Positions 55,071-64,000 of a stretch of 64,000 nucleotides of DNA are shown here, one piece after another. The notes below the pieces were generated by a model that had not been told where the DNA came from, did not search any database, and saw only the letters and a program-made list of their open reading frames with translations. Source of the stretch: Candidatus Aquiluna sp. IMCC13023 (lineage in GTDB: Bacteria; Actinomycetota; Actinomycetes; Actinomycetales; Microbacteriaceae); the NCBI RefSeq assembly GCF_000257665.1, contig NZ_AJKR01000003.1:434001-498000 (forward strand), given 5' to 3'. Numbering within the stretch: the stretch's first letter is position 1; each line of letters starts with the position of its first letter. Position numbers and translations under genes: made by a program.

Positions 55071-56462
55071 TTACTTTCCAGTCTTGGCTGCCCAGGTTTC
55101 AAAGAATAATCGTGGGTTACGCATTGCCTCGACACTTGATAGATCGCGTCCTAAGAAAATATTCCAGAACCAGCCGGACACAACGCGGATTTTGCGTTCC
55201 CAAGTTGGCATTGCAAGGCCGTGGTAACCACGGTGGGCTATCCATGCGATAAAACCAGTAAGGCCAATTTTTCCGGACTGGAAAACTCCAACTCCGATAC
55301 CTAGTCCGGCTACCGCACCGAGGTTCTTGTGGTGATACTCGTGGGGTGACTCTCCTCGAATATCTCCGACGATGTTCTTGGCCAAAAGCTTTGCCTGCCG
55401 AACTGCATGCTGCGCATTTGGAACGCAGTAGCCTCCAACTCCACCACCGGAGGTATCTGGAACGGCAGCTACGTCTCCTGCTGTCCAAGCACCCTTGATA
55501 ACTTTTTTGCCATCGACAATTTGCAACTTGGTGTTGGCTGAAATCCGGAATCGGTCATCAAGTGGAAAATCGCAGTTCTTGACAATCGGTGCTGCGGCAA
55601 CGCCGGCAGTCCAGATAATCAAATCTGACTCCATAGATTCTCCAGTCGACAGAGTAACCAAACCCTTGTCGGCTGATAAAAGCTGAGTGTTTAGGTGCAC
55701 TTTCGCATTCCGCTTTTCTAGGTTAGCTATCACCCAGAGCGAAGTTTTCAACGAAACCTCAGGCATAATTCGCCCAGCTGCCTCAACCAAGTGAAATTCG
55801 ATTTCTTCAAAGTCAATCTGAGGGTAATAGCGAACCAATGAGGTCGCTGCGCTGAGAAGCTCAGCGAAAGCTTCCACTCCCGCAAAGCCTCCGCCTACAA
55901 CCACGGTTGTCAACAATCGTCTTCGTGTCTTGCTGTTTTTGGGCAGCGCAGCAGCGCGTTCAAAGTTACCAACCATGCGGTTACGAATCTCAACGGCCTC
56001 TTCGACCGTCTTGATTCCAATTGCCTCTTCGGCAACGCCCTTGATCGGGAAGGTTCTGGTTACAGCTCCGGCCGTCATGATTATTTGGTCATATTCCAAA
56101 ACTCTGTTTTTCCCACCAGGGACCTTAACCGTTGCCTTTTTTAGCTTGTGGTTCACCTTGGTCATACTTCCGGATATAAGTGTGGTCTTCCTCAAATGTT
56201 GACGGTGAGAAACGATAACGTGGCGAGGTTCAATTGAGCCAGCCGCAACCTCGGGCAAGAACGGCTGGTAGGTCATGTAGGGAAGCGGATCAACGAGCGT
56301 TATTTCAGCTTCGTTTTTGCCTAAGATTTTCTCGAGCTTCCAAGCAGTGTAGAAGCCGGCATAGCCGCCACCAATGATGAGTATCTGCTGCTTCGGCTTT
56401 GGATCAAATATTTTTTCAGCCACAGCTTTAGGGGTCTTTGAGTTCAGTTTCGCAATAGTCAT
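55071..56462 (-). CDS. ndh: Type II NADH:quinone dehydrogenase
   Basis: A 463-residue FAD protein: FAD-binding ILIIGGGYAGFYTAWKLE (about 27-44), NADH-binding VVGGGFAGVEAFAEL (about 186-200), and the second FAD motif WTAGDVAAVPD. C-terminal helices (LTGFIAWIAHRGYHGL) are typical of the membrane-attached NDH-2. It passes electrons from NADH to quinone without proton pumping. Last gene of the leftward ftsB-ndh group. Confidence 0.92.
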   Translation of the reverse strand: MTIAKLNSKTPKAVAEKIFDPKPKQQILIIGGGYAGFYTAWKLEKILGKNEAEITLVDPLPYMTYQPFLPEVAAGSIEPRHVIVSHRQHLRKTTLISGSMTKVNHKLKKATVKVPGGKNRVLEYDQIIMTAGAVTRTFPIKGVAEEAIGIKTVEEAVEIRNRMVGNFERAAALPKNSKTRRRLLTTVVVGGGFAGVEAFAELLSAATSLVRYYPQIDFEEIEFHLVEAAGRIMPEVSLKTSLWVIANLEKRNAKVHLNTQLLSADKGLVTLSTGESMESDLIIWTAGVAAAPIVKNCDFPLDDRFRISANTKLQIVDGKKVIKGAWTAGDVAAVPDTSGGGVGGYCVPNAQHAVRQAKLLAKNIVGDIRGESPHEYHHKNLGAVAGLGIGVGVFQSGKIGLTGFIAWIAHRGYHGLAMPTWERKIRVVSGWFWNIFLGRDLSSVEAMRNPRLFFETWAAKTGK

Positions 56463-56476
56463 GATGTTTGCGCTGG

Positions 56477-57679
56477 TTACTTTCGTATTTTTCTACCCTG
56501 GCCCTCATTGCGCCTTTTGCGCAGTGCCAACCAGAGCAACGGTGCCGCGGGCGTTATCACTAAGTAGAGTAGCGGGTTTAAGTACCACGGCGCTTGGGAA
56601 GCTTGGGATTGAGAAGACTTTTGCGCGTCTGGCGCACCCAAAAAACTTTCGGGCGCTACAGGGGTAACAAGATTTGAACCTTCGGGCTCCGCTGTTTCGG
56701 ATGCTCGATAAAGATCTACCCAGTAACTGAGTGAACCGAGTGGGTTTGTCGTTGCCGTCAATGCCGATGCGATGGCAGAAGTCGGATCAACCATGCCAAA
56801 CCCATAAACCTCGTCGAACCCAGGTTCCCCCAAATCTCGGGTGGTATTTATCAGTCGAAACACTATGTCGTTCGCGCTGGCTTTAGGGTCTTGAGCTCTC
56901 ATAAGCGCAACAACGCCACTAACTATCGGAGTCGCAGCCGAAGATCCAGACCAACCTGCTATTTGATTCCCCGGATAACTCCCAAAAAGTCCAGCTCCAG
57001 GGGCACTTAAGGTCACATCGAGACCGGTTGTTCCTGATAGCAAAGTGGCCTCAAGATCCTTGTTCAGTCCAGTTACTGAGATCACTCCCGGAATAGTTGC
57101 TGGAGCAGCGGGCCAGTAGTTGCCTTCAGAGTCATTGCCGCTTGCGGCAATCACTACGACGTCATTTTCAAAGGCGTGTAAAAACGCGTTGTCCCAACTG
57201 ATTGGCCAAGTGCTGGAGTTACGACTAAGCGACAGGTTTATTACGTCTGCACCGGCGTCAACCGACCAAATAATTGCAGCCGCTATTTGAGCATCAGTGT
57301 CGCTCGACTCAACGCCTAGGCCGACCGAAACCGATAGCAACTTTGCACCCGGTGCAACACCGATGATTCCTCCGCTTTCAAGTCCCTGTCCGGCAATCAA
57401 TGAAGCGACCATCGTGCCGTGATAACCACTTGAGCCAACCGGTGTTGTTCCTTCCGGTGTTCCTACCCTGGAAAAGTCCGCTCCCCCAATAACCGTGGAT
57501 GCCAAATCAAGGTGAGTGACATCGATGCCGGTATCAATGACCGCTACCACCACTCCTTCACCTCCACGAGGCTGGCCCACCTTCTGCCCTAGCTCCACAA
57601 GCCACCAGTGGTCAGAGGGCGCGAGGGTTGCAGCAAGAATTGCGATTGTCGCTAGGCCGGAAGCTAACTGCACTTGCAA
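56477..57679 (-). CDS. Membrane-anchored subtilisin-like serine protease (S8)
   Basis: A 400-residue protease with the catalytic triad in order: VVAVIDTGIDVTHL (Asp, about 49), SGYHGTMVASLIAG (His, about 86) and SGSSAATPIVSGVVAL (Ser, about 252); the oxyanion ASGNDSEGN is present. The N-terminus has a signal-like hydrophobic stretch (LASGLATIAILAAT), and the C-terminus one helix and a basic tail (RKRRNEGQGRKIRK), as in mycosins of type VII secretion. TTG start, overlapping the DUF501 gene by 16 bases. No ESX genes are visible here. Confidence 0.87.
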   Translation of the reverse strand: MQVQLASGLATIAILAATLAPSDHWWLVELGQKVGQPRGGEGVVVAVIDTGIDVTHLDLASTVIGGADFSRVGTPEGTTPVGSSGYHGTMVASLIAGQGLESGGIIGVAPGAKLLSVSVGLGVESSDTDAQIAAAIIWSVDAGADVINLSLSRNSSTWPISWDNAFLHAFENDVVVIAASGNDSEGNYWPAAPATIPGVISVTGLNKDLEATLLSGTTGLDVTLSAPGAGLFGSYPGNQIAGWSGSSAATPIVSGVVALMRAQDPKASANDIVFRLINTTRDLGEPGFDEVYGFGMVDPTSAIASALTATTNPLGSLSYWVDLYRASETAEPEGSNLVTPVAPESFLGAPDAQKSSQSQASQAPWYLNPLLYLVITPAAPLLWLALRKRRNEGQGRKIRK

Positions 57680-58143
57680 ACCTCAGGTGACCACTCAAGG
57701 GCTTCGAGGGCAGCGTCTCCCATTGGGTTCACGCCCGGGCCCTTGGCTAACGAGTGCGCAACCAAAGCGTGTAGGCACTTAACTCGCTCTGGCATGCCGC
57801 CAGCTGAAAAATTAGCGAGCTCTTCGACTACTTCCAGCTGATCACGCTCGGCCAGATATGAATTGTGCGCCACAAGATAGGCAGCTTGCAGCTCCGGGCT
57901 ACCGGCCATCTCCAATTGCAATTCGGCCATGAACCCCGATGCTTCAAGGGTCGAAATTGCGGCAGTAGCTGCCGGTTGCGTCAGGTAGTAAAGGGTTGGA
58001 AAAGGTGTGCCGTCATCTAGTCTGGGCGAGGTTTTGACGACAAGCGGGCGCTGGCAAACGCAGCGACTAGCGATCTCTACTATTCCCCTTGCAGGCCTGC
58101 CTAGCTGCCTGGAAACCTCATCAACATCTTTTGCAAGCACCAA
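57664..58143 (-). CDS. DUF501 protein
   Basis: 159 residues: DEVSRQLGRPARGIVEIASRC, then PRLDDGTPFPTLYYLTQPAA and the C-terminal AAYLVAHNSYLAERDQL with NFSAGGMPERVKCLHALVAHSLAKG. This is the DUF501 pattern, a small family almost always between ftsB and a phosphatase or protease in actinobacteria. The fold resembles Ppx-linked proteins; function unknown. TTG start after GAGGAG. Contains several cysteines, two close at the C-terminus (CKC). Confidence 0.87.
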   Translation of the reverse strand: MVLAKDVDEVSRQLGRPARGIVEIASRCVCQRPLVVKTSPRLDDGTPFPTLYYLTQPAATAAISTLEASGFMAELQLEMAGSPELQAAYLVAHNSYLAERDQLEVVEELANFSAGGMPERVKCLHALVAHSLAKGPGVNPMGDAALEALEWSPEVCKCS

Positions 58144-58148
58144 ACTAC

Positions 58149-58649
58149 TTACTCCTCGACCGGAGTTTCCATTGCCGAACGAAGTAAAGTCTCCATCAGT
58201 GAATCCACCCAGTTAGCCTTCGCCGCTGAAACCTCAAGACTTATTTCATCGGCATTCCGCTGCTGAGCAAGCATGGCTCCGAGAGTGTTGGAAGTGTCAG
58301 AAAAATCCAGACCCTCCGAGTCCATAACCAGGTATGACACTTCCCCTGGAAGCACGTAGTAGAGCCTGTCTCTAGCTTGAGAGCGAATATAAACCGGGTC
58401 TTGCCAGCGGTCTCGTTCTGCTTGCATGTCCACCACGGCGTCCTTAGCAAGCTGGATGCTTTGCTCCATCTCCACTATTTCTCGGCGCTGGTTTAGATAA
58501 CTCTGCACATCTGGGGAAATCAAGTAGGTGCCAAGAATAATTACGAGAATCACGCTCACCGAGACGCTGTTCAGCCTCAGCATTCGCTGAAGAATTCTCC
58601 CCTGGCTCAATGCCACCGGGACCTTTGACTCGCGTGAATTTGTCGGCAT
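58149..58649 (-). CDS. ftsB: Septum formation initiator FtsB/DivIC
   Basis: 166 residues: basic N-terminus, one membrane helix (VSVILVIILGTYLISP, about 32-48), a coiled coil (LNQRREIVEMEQSIQLAKDAVVDMQAERDRWQDP) and the family motif YIRSQARDRLYYVLPGEVSYLV. It is a divisome scaffold that links FtsQ and FtsL. The C-terminal tail is longer than in E. coli FtsB, as in other actinobacteria. It follows eno by 50 bases. Confidence 0.93.
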   Translation of the reverse strand: MPTNSRESKVPVALSQGRILQRMLRLNSVSVSVILVIILGTYLISPDVQSYLNQRREIVEMEQSIQLAKDAVVDMQAERDRWQDPVYIRSQARDRLYYVLPGEVSYLVMDSEGLDFSDTSNTLGAMLAQQRNADEISLEVSAAKANWVDSLMETLLRSAMETPVEE

Positions 58650-58699
58650 AACTATTTGATATTACGAGCTATAGCTCCAGAAGCCACTTTGCCCCGAGG

Positions 58700-59995
<1,296 letters not shown>

Positions 59996-60066
59996 TTAGC
60001 TATGTACGAATAGAAAAATGTTCAAGTTACGAAAACGGCACTGGTTTCAAAAAAGAGTTTAGTCAG

Positions 60067-61275
60067 TTAGTCAATCATCCGAATATCAAGGTCACTCGCG
60101 CTCGAGGTGCCAGAGTCAAGTTGAGCAAACTTTTCAAAGCCCTGCTTAGTCAGCGACGCCATTTGAACCTTGAAGTTTTTTTGTCGAAGCTCGATACGGC
60201 ATCTAAAGCCTTGAGCGATGAGTTCGCTCTGAATGCTCAATGCCTGCCCCGTTAGAGCCTCAGAATCGATCATCAATACCAGGCTAGAAGCTTGCTCTTT
60301 TGGCAAACTCGCAAGCTCAATAATGCGCTCAATCCCGAGAGAAATTCCAACCGCGGGAGCGCCGGTGCCGGACCATTTTCCGACCATGGAGTCATACCTA
60401 CCGCCTCCGCCAATCGACGATGATGCAAGCGGGTGCTCTATTTCAAAAATTGCTCCGGTGTAGTAACCCATTCCCCGCACCAGGCTTGCGTCGTAGCGGA
60501 TCTTTGAGGATAACTGCCCCATGGCATCTACCAAAGGCTGCAGGATTTCTGGGAACCTGCTCTGATCTAGGTTGGACAGCCACTCAAAACTCGCGTCAGC
60601 AACCGACTGCCCGAATTTTTCGCCCAACTCAGCGGTCACGCCTTCAATACCTAATTTGTCCAATTTATCTATCGTGACCATGGCGGACAGCTGCTCGGAC
60701 TCAGGGACACCTATCTTTGAAATGCTCTGAATTAGAACCTCTCGGTGATTGATCCTTATGACCGCATCAGCCAGCCCCAAATCCGCAAGCGCTGACAGGG
60801 AAGCCGATAGAAGTTCAGCTTCTGCCAAAATACTCCCATCGCCAACAATATCGATGTCGCACTGCAGGAACTGTCTGTATCGACCCTTTTGGGGTCTTTC
60901 TGCACGCCAGACCGGTCCAATTTGTATTGCCTTAAACACTCTTGGTAAAACGGCCTGGTTTGTTGCAAAATATCGGGTCAACGGGACTGTGAGGTCAAAC
61001 CGCAAGCCCAAATCAGCTAGGGCGGAGCCCGATTTGATCGCGGCATCCAGCTCATCTCCGCGCTTTAGGACCTGGAATACGAGCTTTTCATTATCGCCGC
61101 CTTGGCCCGAAGTGAGCCTCGATAGGTCCTCGAGGGCAGGCGTCTCAACCTCTTGAAAGCCTCGTGCCAAGTACCCCTGACGGACGCTTGCTATAAGCCG
61201 TTCCCGTAAGACCTTGTCTTCGGGGAGGATGTCGCGCATTCCACGCGGAGGATTCACTTGATTAGCCACGTTCAA
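60067..61275 (-). CDS. hisS: Histidyl-tRNA synthetase
   Basis: A 402-residue class II synthetase: PPRGMRDILPEDK near the start, motif 1 region GFQEVETPALEDL, motif 2 KAIQIGPVWRAERPQKGRYRQFLQCDIDIVG, histidine-binding GGGGRYDSMVG-type loop (GGGRYDSMVG), and motif 3 AVGISLGIERI. The C-terminal anticodon domain is present. TTG at 61275; a GTG six bases inside is an alternative. Lies upstream of eno on the same strand. Confidence 0.96.
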   Translation of the reverse strand: MNVANQVNPPRGMRDILPEDKVLRERLIASVRQGYLARGFQEVETPALEDLSRLTSGQGGDNEKLVFQVLKRGDELDAAIKSGSALADLGLRFDLTVPLTRYFATNQAVLPRVFKAIQIGPVWRAERPQKGRYRQFLQCDIDIVGDGSILAEAELLSASLSALADLGLADAVIRINHREVLIQSISKIGVPESEQLSAMVTIDKLDKLGIEGVTAELGEKFGQSVADASFEWLSNLDQSRFPEILQPLVDAMGQLSSKIRYDASLVRGMGYYTGAIFEIEHPLASSSIGGGGRYDSMVGKWSGTGAPAVGISLGIERIIELASLPKEQASSLVLMIDSEALTGQALSIQSELIAQGFRCRIELRQKNFKVQMASLTKQGFEKFAQLDSGTSSASDLDIRMID

Positions 61276-61371
61276 AGTCTGGCACAGACTGGTAATTATC
61301 TACTTCCCTAAACCGCGGCTATCTTGAAAATCTATCTGTGTCCCCAGCATTGTCTTGATAATCTTGGGGCC

Positions 61372-61956
61372 ATGCCAGAACAAGCCAAAAAACTAGGACG
61401 AGGCCGTCCGGTGACCACAGACCCCAAAGCAGTAGGGCTTACAGCCCTTAGGTTGTTCAGCGAACACGGCATGGACCAGGTCACAATGGACCAGGTTGCA
61501 GAAGCCGCAGGAATCTCCCGTTCAAACCTTTTCAGGGTTTTCCCATCTAAAGCCGCAGTGGTTTGGGGTGGTATGCACCTATTTAGGGCTGAGCTAGAGA
61601 AAAACTTATTGAGCGACTCATCGTCTAGCGTGGTGCAGCTCCTGCACGGCTCGTGGGTTGAGACCATGCACATGGCCGACAACTCACCTGAAACCGTTCG
61701 ACTCAGGCTCAAGCTGATTGGCTCATCCCCCGAGGTTTACGGCTGGGGACAAGGACAACTGGAAATGGCAAGGCAGGTTTTGGAGGATGCGGTTTCCCGC
61801 TTAGGTGGAGAGAAGCTTCGGGCAAAGGCCGTTTCAGCCGCGATGCTATCGGCATCAATGGCGATACTAATCTGGTGGGCTGAGACTGACGACCCGAGAA
61901 CCCCATCCGAAGTTCTCGATGCCGGATTTAGCGACTTCGAAGCGCTTTTTAGCTAG
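61372..61956 (+). CDS. TetR-family transcriptional regulator
   Basis: About 194 residues. The helix-turn-helix is clear: AVGLTALRLFSEHGMDQVTMDQVAEAAGISRSNLFRVFPSKAAVVW. The C-terminal ligand domain is unremarkable. The ATG at 61372 gives the normal MPEQAKKLGRGRP N-terminus. It is divergent from hisS and convergent with mazG, so its target is not evident from neighbours. Confidence 0.88.
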   Translation: MPEQAKKLGRGRPVTTDPKAVGLTALRLFSEHGMDQVTMDQVAEAAGISRSNLFRVFPSKAAVVWGGMHLFRAELEKNLLSDSSSSVVQLLHGSWVETMHMADNSPETVRLRLKLIGSSPEVYGWGQGQLEMARQVLEDAVSRLGGEKLRAKAVSAAMLSASMAILIWWAETDDPRTPSEVLDAGFSDFEALFS

Positions 61957-62647
61957 TCGGAAGCCCAACAACACCTGCGTCAAAGTCTCCTTGTAATTCC
62001 GATGCTCGAATTTCGGCTTGCAGCTCGCGATTAGCTTCCCGAAGTGCTCGCTCGGGGTCTAGTCCCACTGATCTGGCGCTTGCAACTATTGCAAGCAAGA
62101 GCTTGCCAAGCTGCTCCTCTGTTTCCATTGGAATTGTCGGTACTTCACTTGTTTCTAAAATTCCGGCCTTTTCCGCCTTGCCCATCACTTTGCTGGCGAG
62201 AGCCAAGGCGGGCATGGCCGGGGGAACACCGTCCAAAATGCTGGTTCGACCTGGCTTCTCAAGCTTTTTGTGAGATTCCCAGTTTTTGACCACATCCTCG
62301 CCAGTCTCGGCGAGGAACTTTTCCTTGTCCTCAGCTGTGCCAAACACGTGGGGGTGACGCGAGATCATTTTATTTTCCATTTTTTGAGCGACGTCTTCTA
62401 GGTCAAATGGCTCCCCGAGGCTCCCTTGACTTGCAAGGTCGGCATGGAATAAGACTTGGTAGAGCACGTCCCCTAATTCTTCAAGGACCTCATCTCTATT
62501 GCCAGACTCGATCGCTTCGATGAGTTCGTGGGTTTCCTCCAGCAGGTATTGCACAAGCGAACCGTGTGTTTGCTCGGCATCCCAAGGGCAACCACCCGGT
62601 GCCCGTAGTTGGTGGGCAGTCTTAATTAGGCTCTGTAGCTTTTCCAA
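61949..62647 (-). CDS. mazG: Nucleoside triphosphate pyrophosphohydrolase MazG
   Basis: About 232 residues: RAPGGCPWDAEQTHGSLVQYLLEETHELIEAIESG and EVLEELGDVLYQVLFHADLA contain the paired Glu and Asp metal ligands; a second MazG-like region follows with more degenerate motifs. It clears aberrant nucleotides or ppGpp. The TTG at 62647 has GAGGAG upstream and overlaps the mfd stop by 26 bases; the frame open to 62692 has no such site. Confidence 0.9.
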   Translation of the reverse strand: MEKLQSLIKTAHQLRAPGGCPWDAEQTHGSLVQYLLEETHELIEAIESGNRDEVLEELGDVLYQVLFHADLASQGSLGEPFDLEDVAQKMENKMISRHPHVFGTAEDKEKFLAETGEDVVKNWESHKKLEKPGRTSILDGVPPAMPALALASKVMGKAEKAGILETSEVPTIPMETEEQLGKLLLAIVASARSVGLDPERALREANRELQAEIRASELQGDFDAGVVGLPTS

Positions 62648-64000
62648 GGGACTCCTCAAACACAATCGCGAATAATTGCCACAACCAGTCAATCACTTCT
62701 GAGCTGCTAATTGGTTCTATGCCTTGAGAAATCGGCATTGGAACACTCAGGAGCTTAGAGCTTTGGAGATAACGAAGCTGAGGCAACTTGTGACTCAGTG
62801 CCACCATCTTGGCATCGGACAGTTCCACCGGAGAAAGCTTTGCCTGGACGCCGAGCAGGTTCACGTCTTTCAAGCCCAGCCGGTTTGCCTGCTGCCTAAG
62901 CTCAGTCACCTGCAATAGCTGGATAACAGGCTCCGGCGCCTTGCCAAATCGATCTTCGAGCTCGGCAAGAATCGCATCAAGATCCTTGCGGCTGCTTTTA
63001 CTGGAGCTTGCCGCCGAGAGCTTGTGATAGGCCTCTAGTCTCAGGCGCTCGCTGTCCAGGTACTCTGGCGGAATGCGCGCGTCAACTGGAATCTCAAGCT
63101 TTAGTTCGGCAGGAGAGCTAACTGGCTCACCTCGAAACTCACTTACGGCTTCTGAAATCATTCGAAGATAAAGATCGAATCCGACTCCTGCGATGTGGCC
63201 GGACTGCTCTCCGCCGAGCATGTTCCCCGCCCCACGAATCTCTAGATCTTTCATGGCAATCTGCATGCCGCTGCCGAGCTCATTATTAGTTGCGATCGTC
63301 GCGAGTCGATCGTGCGCAGTTTCACTCAGGGTTTTAGAAGGGTCGTAGAAAAAATAGGCGTAGGCGCGCTCCTTGGAGCGACCAACCCGACCTCTAATTT
63401 GATGCAGCTGGCTCAAGCCAAAATTCTCTGCTCGATCCACAATCAAGGTGTTGGCATTTGGGATGTCGATGCCAGTTTCGATAATTGTTGTCGAAACCAA
63501 TACGTCGTATTTGCCCTCCCAGAAATCAATAACGACTTGCTCGAGAGCGGCTTCAGGCATTTTGCCGTGAGCCATTGCGACCCTGGCCTCTGGGACTAGT
63601 TTGCGGATGTCCGCGGCGACCTTTTCAATGGTTGCGACGCGATTGTGGACGAAGAAAACCTGACCCTCACGGATCATCTCTCTTCTGATTGCGGCCGCCA
63701 CTTGTTGCTCGGAATATCCACCAACGAAGGTGAGGATGGGGTGTCTCTCCTCGGGAGCGGTGGCCAACGTGGACATCTCTCGGATTCCCGTTACGGCCAT
63801 CTCAAGGGTTCTTGGAATGGGAGTTGCGCTCATTGCCAGGACATCCACATTGTGCTTGAGCTCCTTGAGCTTTTCCTTGTGCTCGACTCCGAAGCGTTGT
63901 TCCTCATCGATGATTATTAGCCCTAGGTTTCGGAACTCGACCCCGCTAGACAAGAGCCGGTGAGTTCCGATAATTAGGTCTGCTGCGCCTGAAGCCGTCT
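62622..64000 (-). CDS. mfd: Transcription-repair coupling factor Mfd (C-terminal part)
   Basis: The frame is open to the right edge and encodes about 459 residues of the Mfd C-terminus. LIIGTHRLLSSGVEFRNLG and IIIDEEQRFGVEHKEKL (motif II, DEEQ) lead into motif III SATPIPRTL, VSTTIIETGIDIPNAN (motif V) and QIRGRVGRSKERAYAY (motif VI), then the TRCF D7 domain. Mfd displaces stalled RNA polymerase and recruits UvrA. The N-terminal UvrB-like and RID modules lie outside the window. Confidence 0.96.
   Translation of the reverse strand, partial: TASGAADLIIGTHRLLSSGVEFRNLGLIIIDEEQRFGVEHKEKLKELKHNVDVLAMSATPIPRTLEMAVTGIREMSTLATAPEERHPILTFVGGYSEQQVAAAIRREMIREGQVFFVHNRVATIEKVAADIRKLVPEARVAMAHGKMPEAALEQVVIDFWEGKYDVLVSTTIIETGIDIPNANTLIVDRAENFGLSQLHQIRGRVGRSKERAYAYFFYDPSKTLSETAHDRLATIATNNELGSGMQIAMKDLEIRGAGNMLGGEQSGHIAGVGFDLYLRMISEAVSEFRGEPVSSPAELKLEIPVDARIPPEYLDSERLRLEAYHKLSAASSSKSSRKDLDAILAELEDRFGKAPEPVIQLLQVTELRQQANRLGLKDVNLLGVQAKLSPVELSDAKMVALSHKLPQLRYLQSSKLLSVPMPISQGIEPISSSEVIDWLWQLFAIVFEESLGKATEPN

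Overview
The window looks like the chromosome of a small-genome actinobacterium, most likely a Microbacteriaceae relative (Rhodoluna/Aquiluna-like). This placement is inference from gene content: a fused E1/E2 oxoglutarate decarboxylase/dehydrogenase (Kgd), a SigH/RsrA pair with the HxxxCxxC zinc anti-sigma motif, DUF4245, DUF4307 and DUF501 proteins, an actinobacterial-type Tad pilus locus, and an eno-ftsB-DUF501-subtilase-ndh string. GC is moderate (about 50% by eye). Genes are packed tightly, TTG and GTG starts are frequent, and most convergent neighbours overlap at their stop codons.

Region 1 (1-6536) is a Tad pilus locus read leftwards: tadA, tadB, tadC, a truncated pilin-like gene, then, beyond about 3.5 kb of unrelated DNA, two TadE-like genes. 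The intervening DNA (about 596-4103) carries a truncated RepA-like ATPase, a zinc-ribbon fragment, a SHOCT-tailed protein and a secreted zinc-metallopeptidase-like protein. The last two are each flanked by imperfect direct repeats. This is the most accessory-looking part of the window.

Region 2 (6.6-16.5 kb) holds tRNA-Leu(UAG), an acetyltransferase, uracil-DNA glycosylase, an M20 amidohydrolase, the direct-sulfhydrylation methionine pair metY-metX with an MFS carrier and an old-yellow-enzyme oxidoreductase, and two tandem DUF21/CBS membrane proteins.

Region 3 (16.5-35.7 kb) is housekeeping: kgd and a GDSL-like protein; sigH-rsrA (thiol-oxidative stress); aroA, rsgA, hisN and an MFS gene in one tight run; glpX; a lipoprotein; cysK-cysE (cysteine synthesis); a drug/metabolite transporter; a nitroreductase; typA; a P-loop kinase-like protein; DedA; an unknown protein; and a Ca2+/cation antiporter. 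At 35.8-37.2 kb sits a visibly more GC-rich flavin disulfide oxidoreductase, probably acquired.

Region 4 (37.2-54.9 kb) has ychF, a DEDD exonuclease, rmuC, 1-phosphofructokinase and class II aldolase (adjacent glycolytic steps), ispH, the xseA-xseB-DUF4245-carbonic anhydrase-fumC run, a type IV prepilin peptidase that probably serves the distant Tad locus, PhoH, a cis-prenyl synthase, hemolysin III-like TrhA, DUF4307, greA, ilvA, htpX and lemA.

Region 5 (54.9-64 kb) has a tRNA with a UAA (Leu) anticodon but a short variable loop, ndh, a membrane-anchored subtilase, DUF501, ftsB, eno, hisS, a TetR regulator, mazG and the 3' part of mfd, which runs off the right edge.
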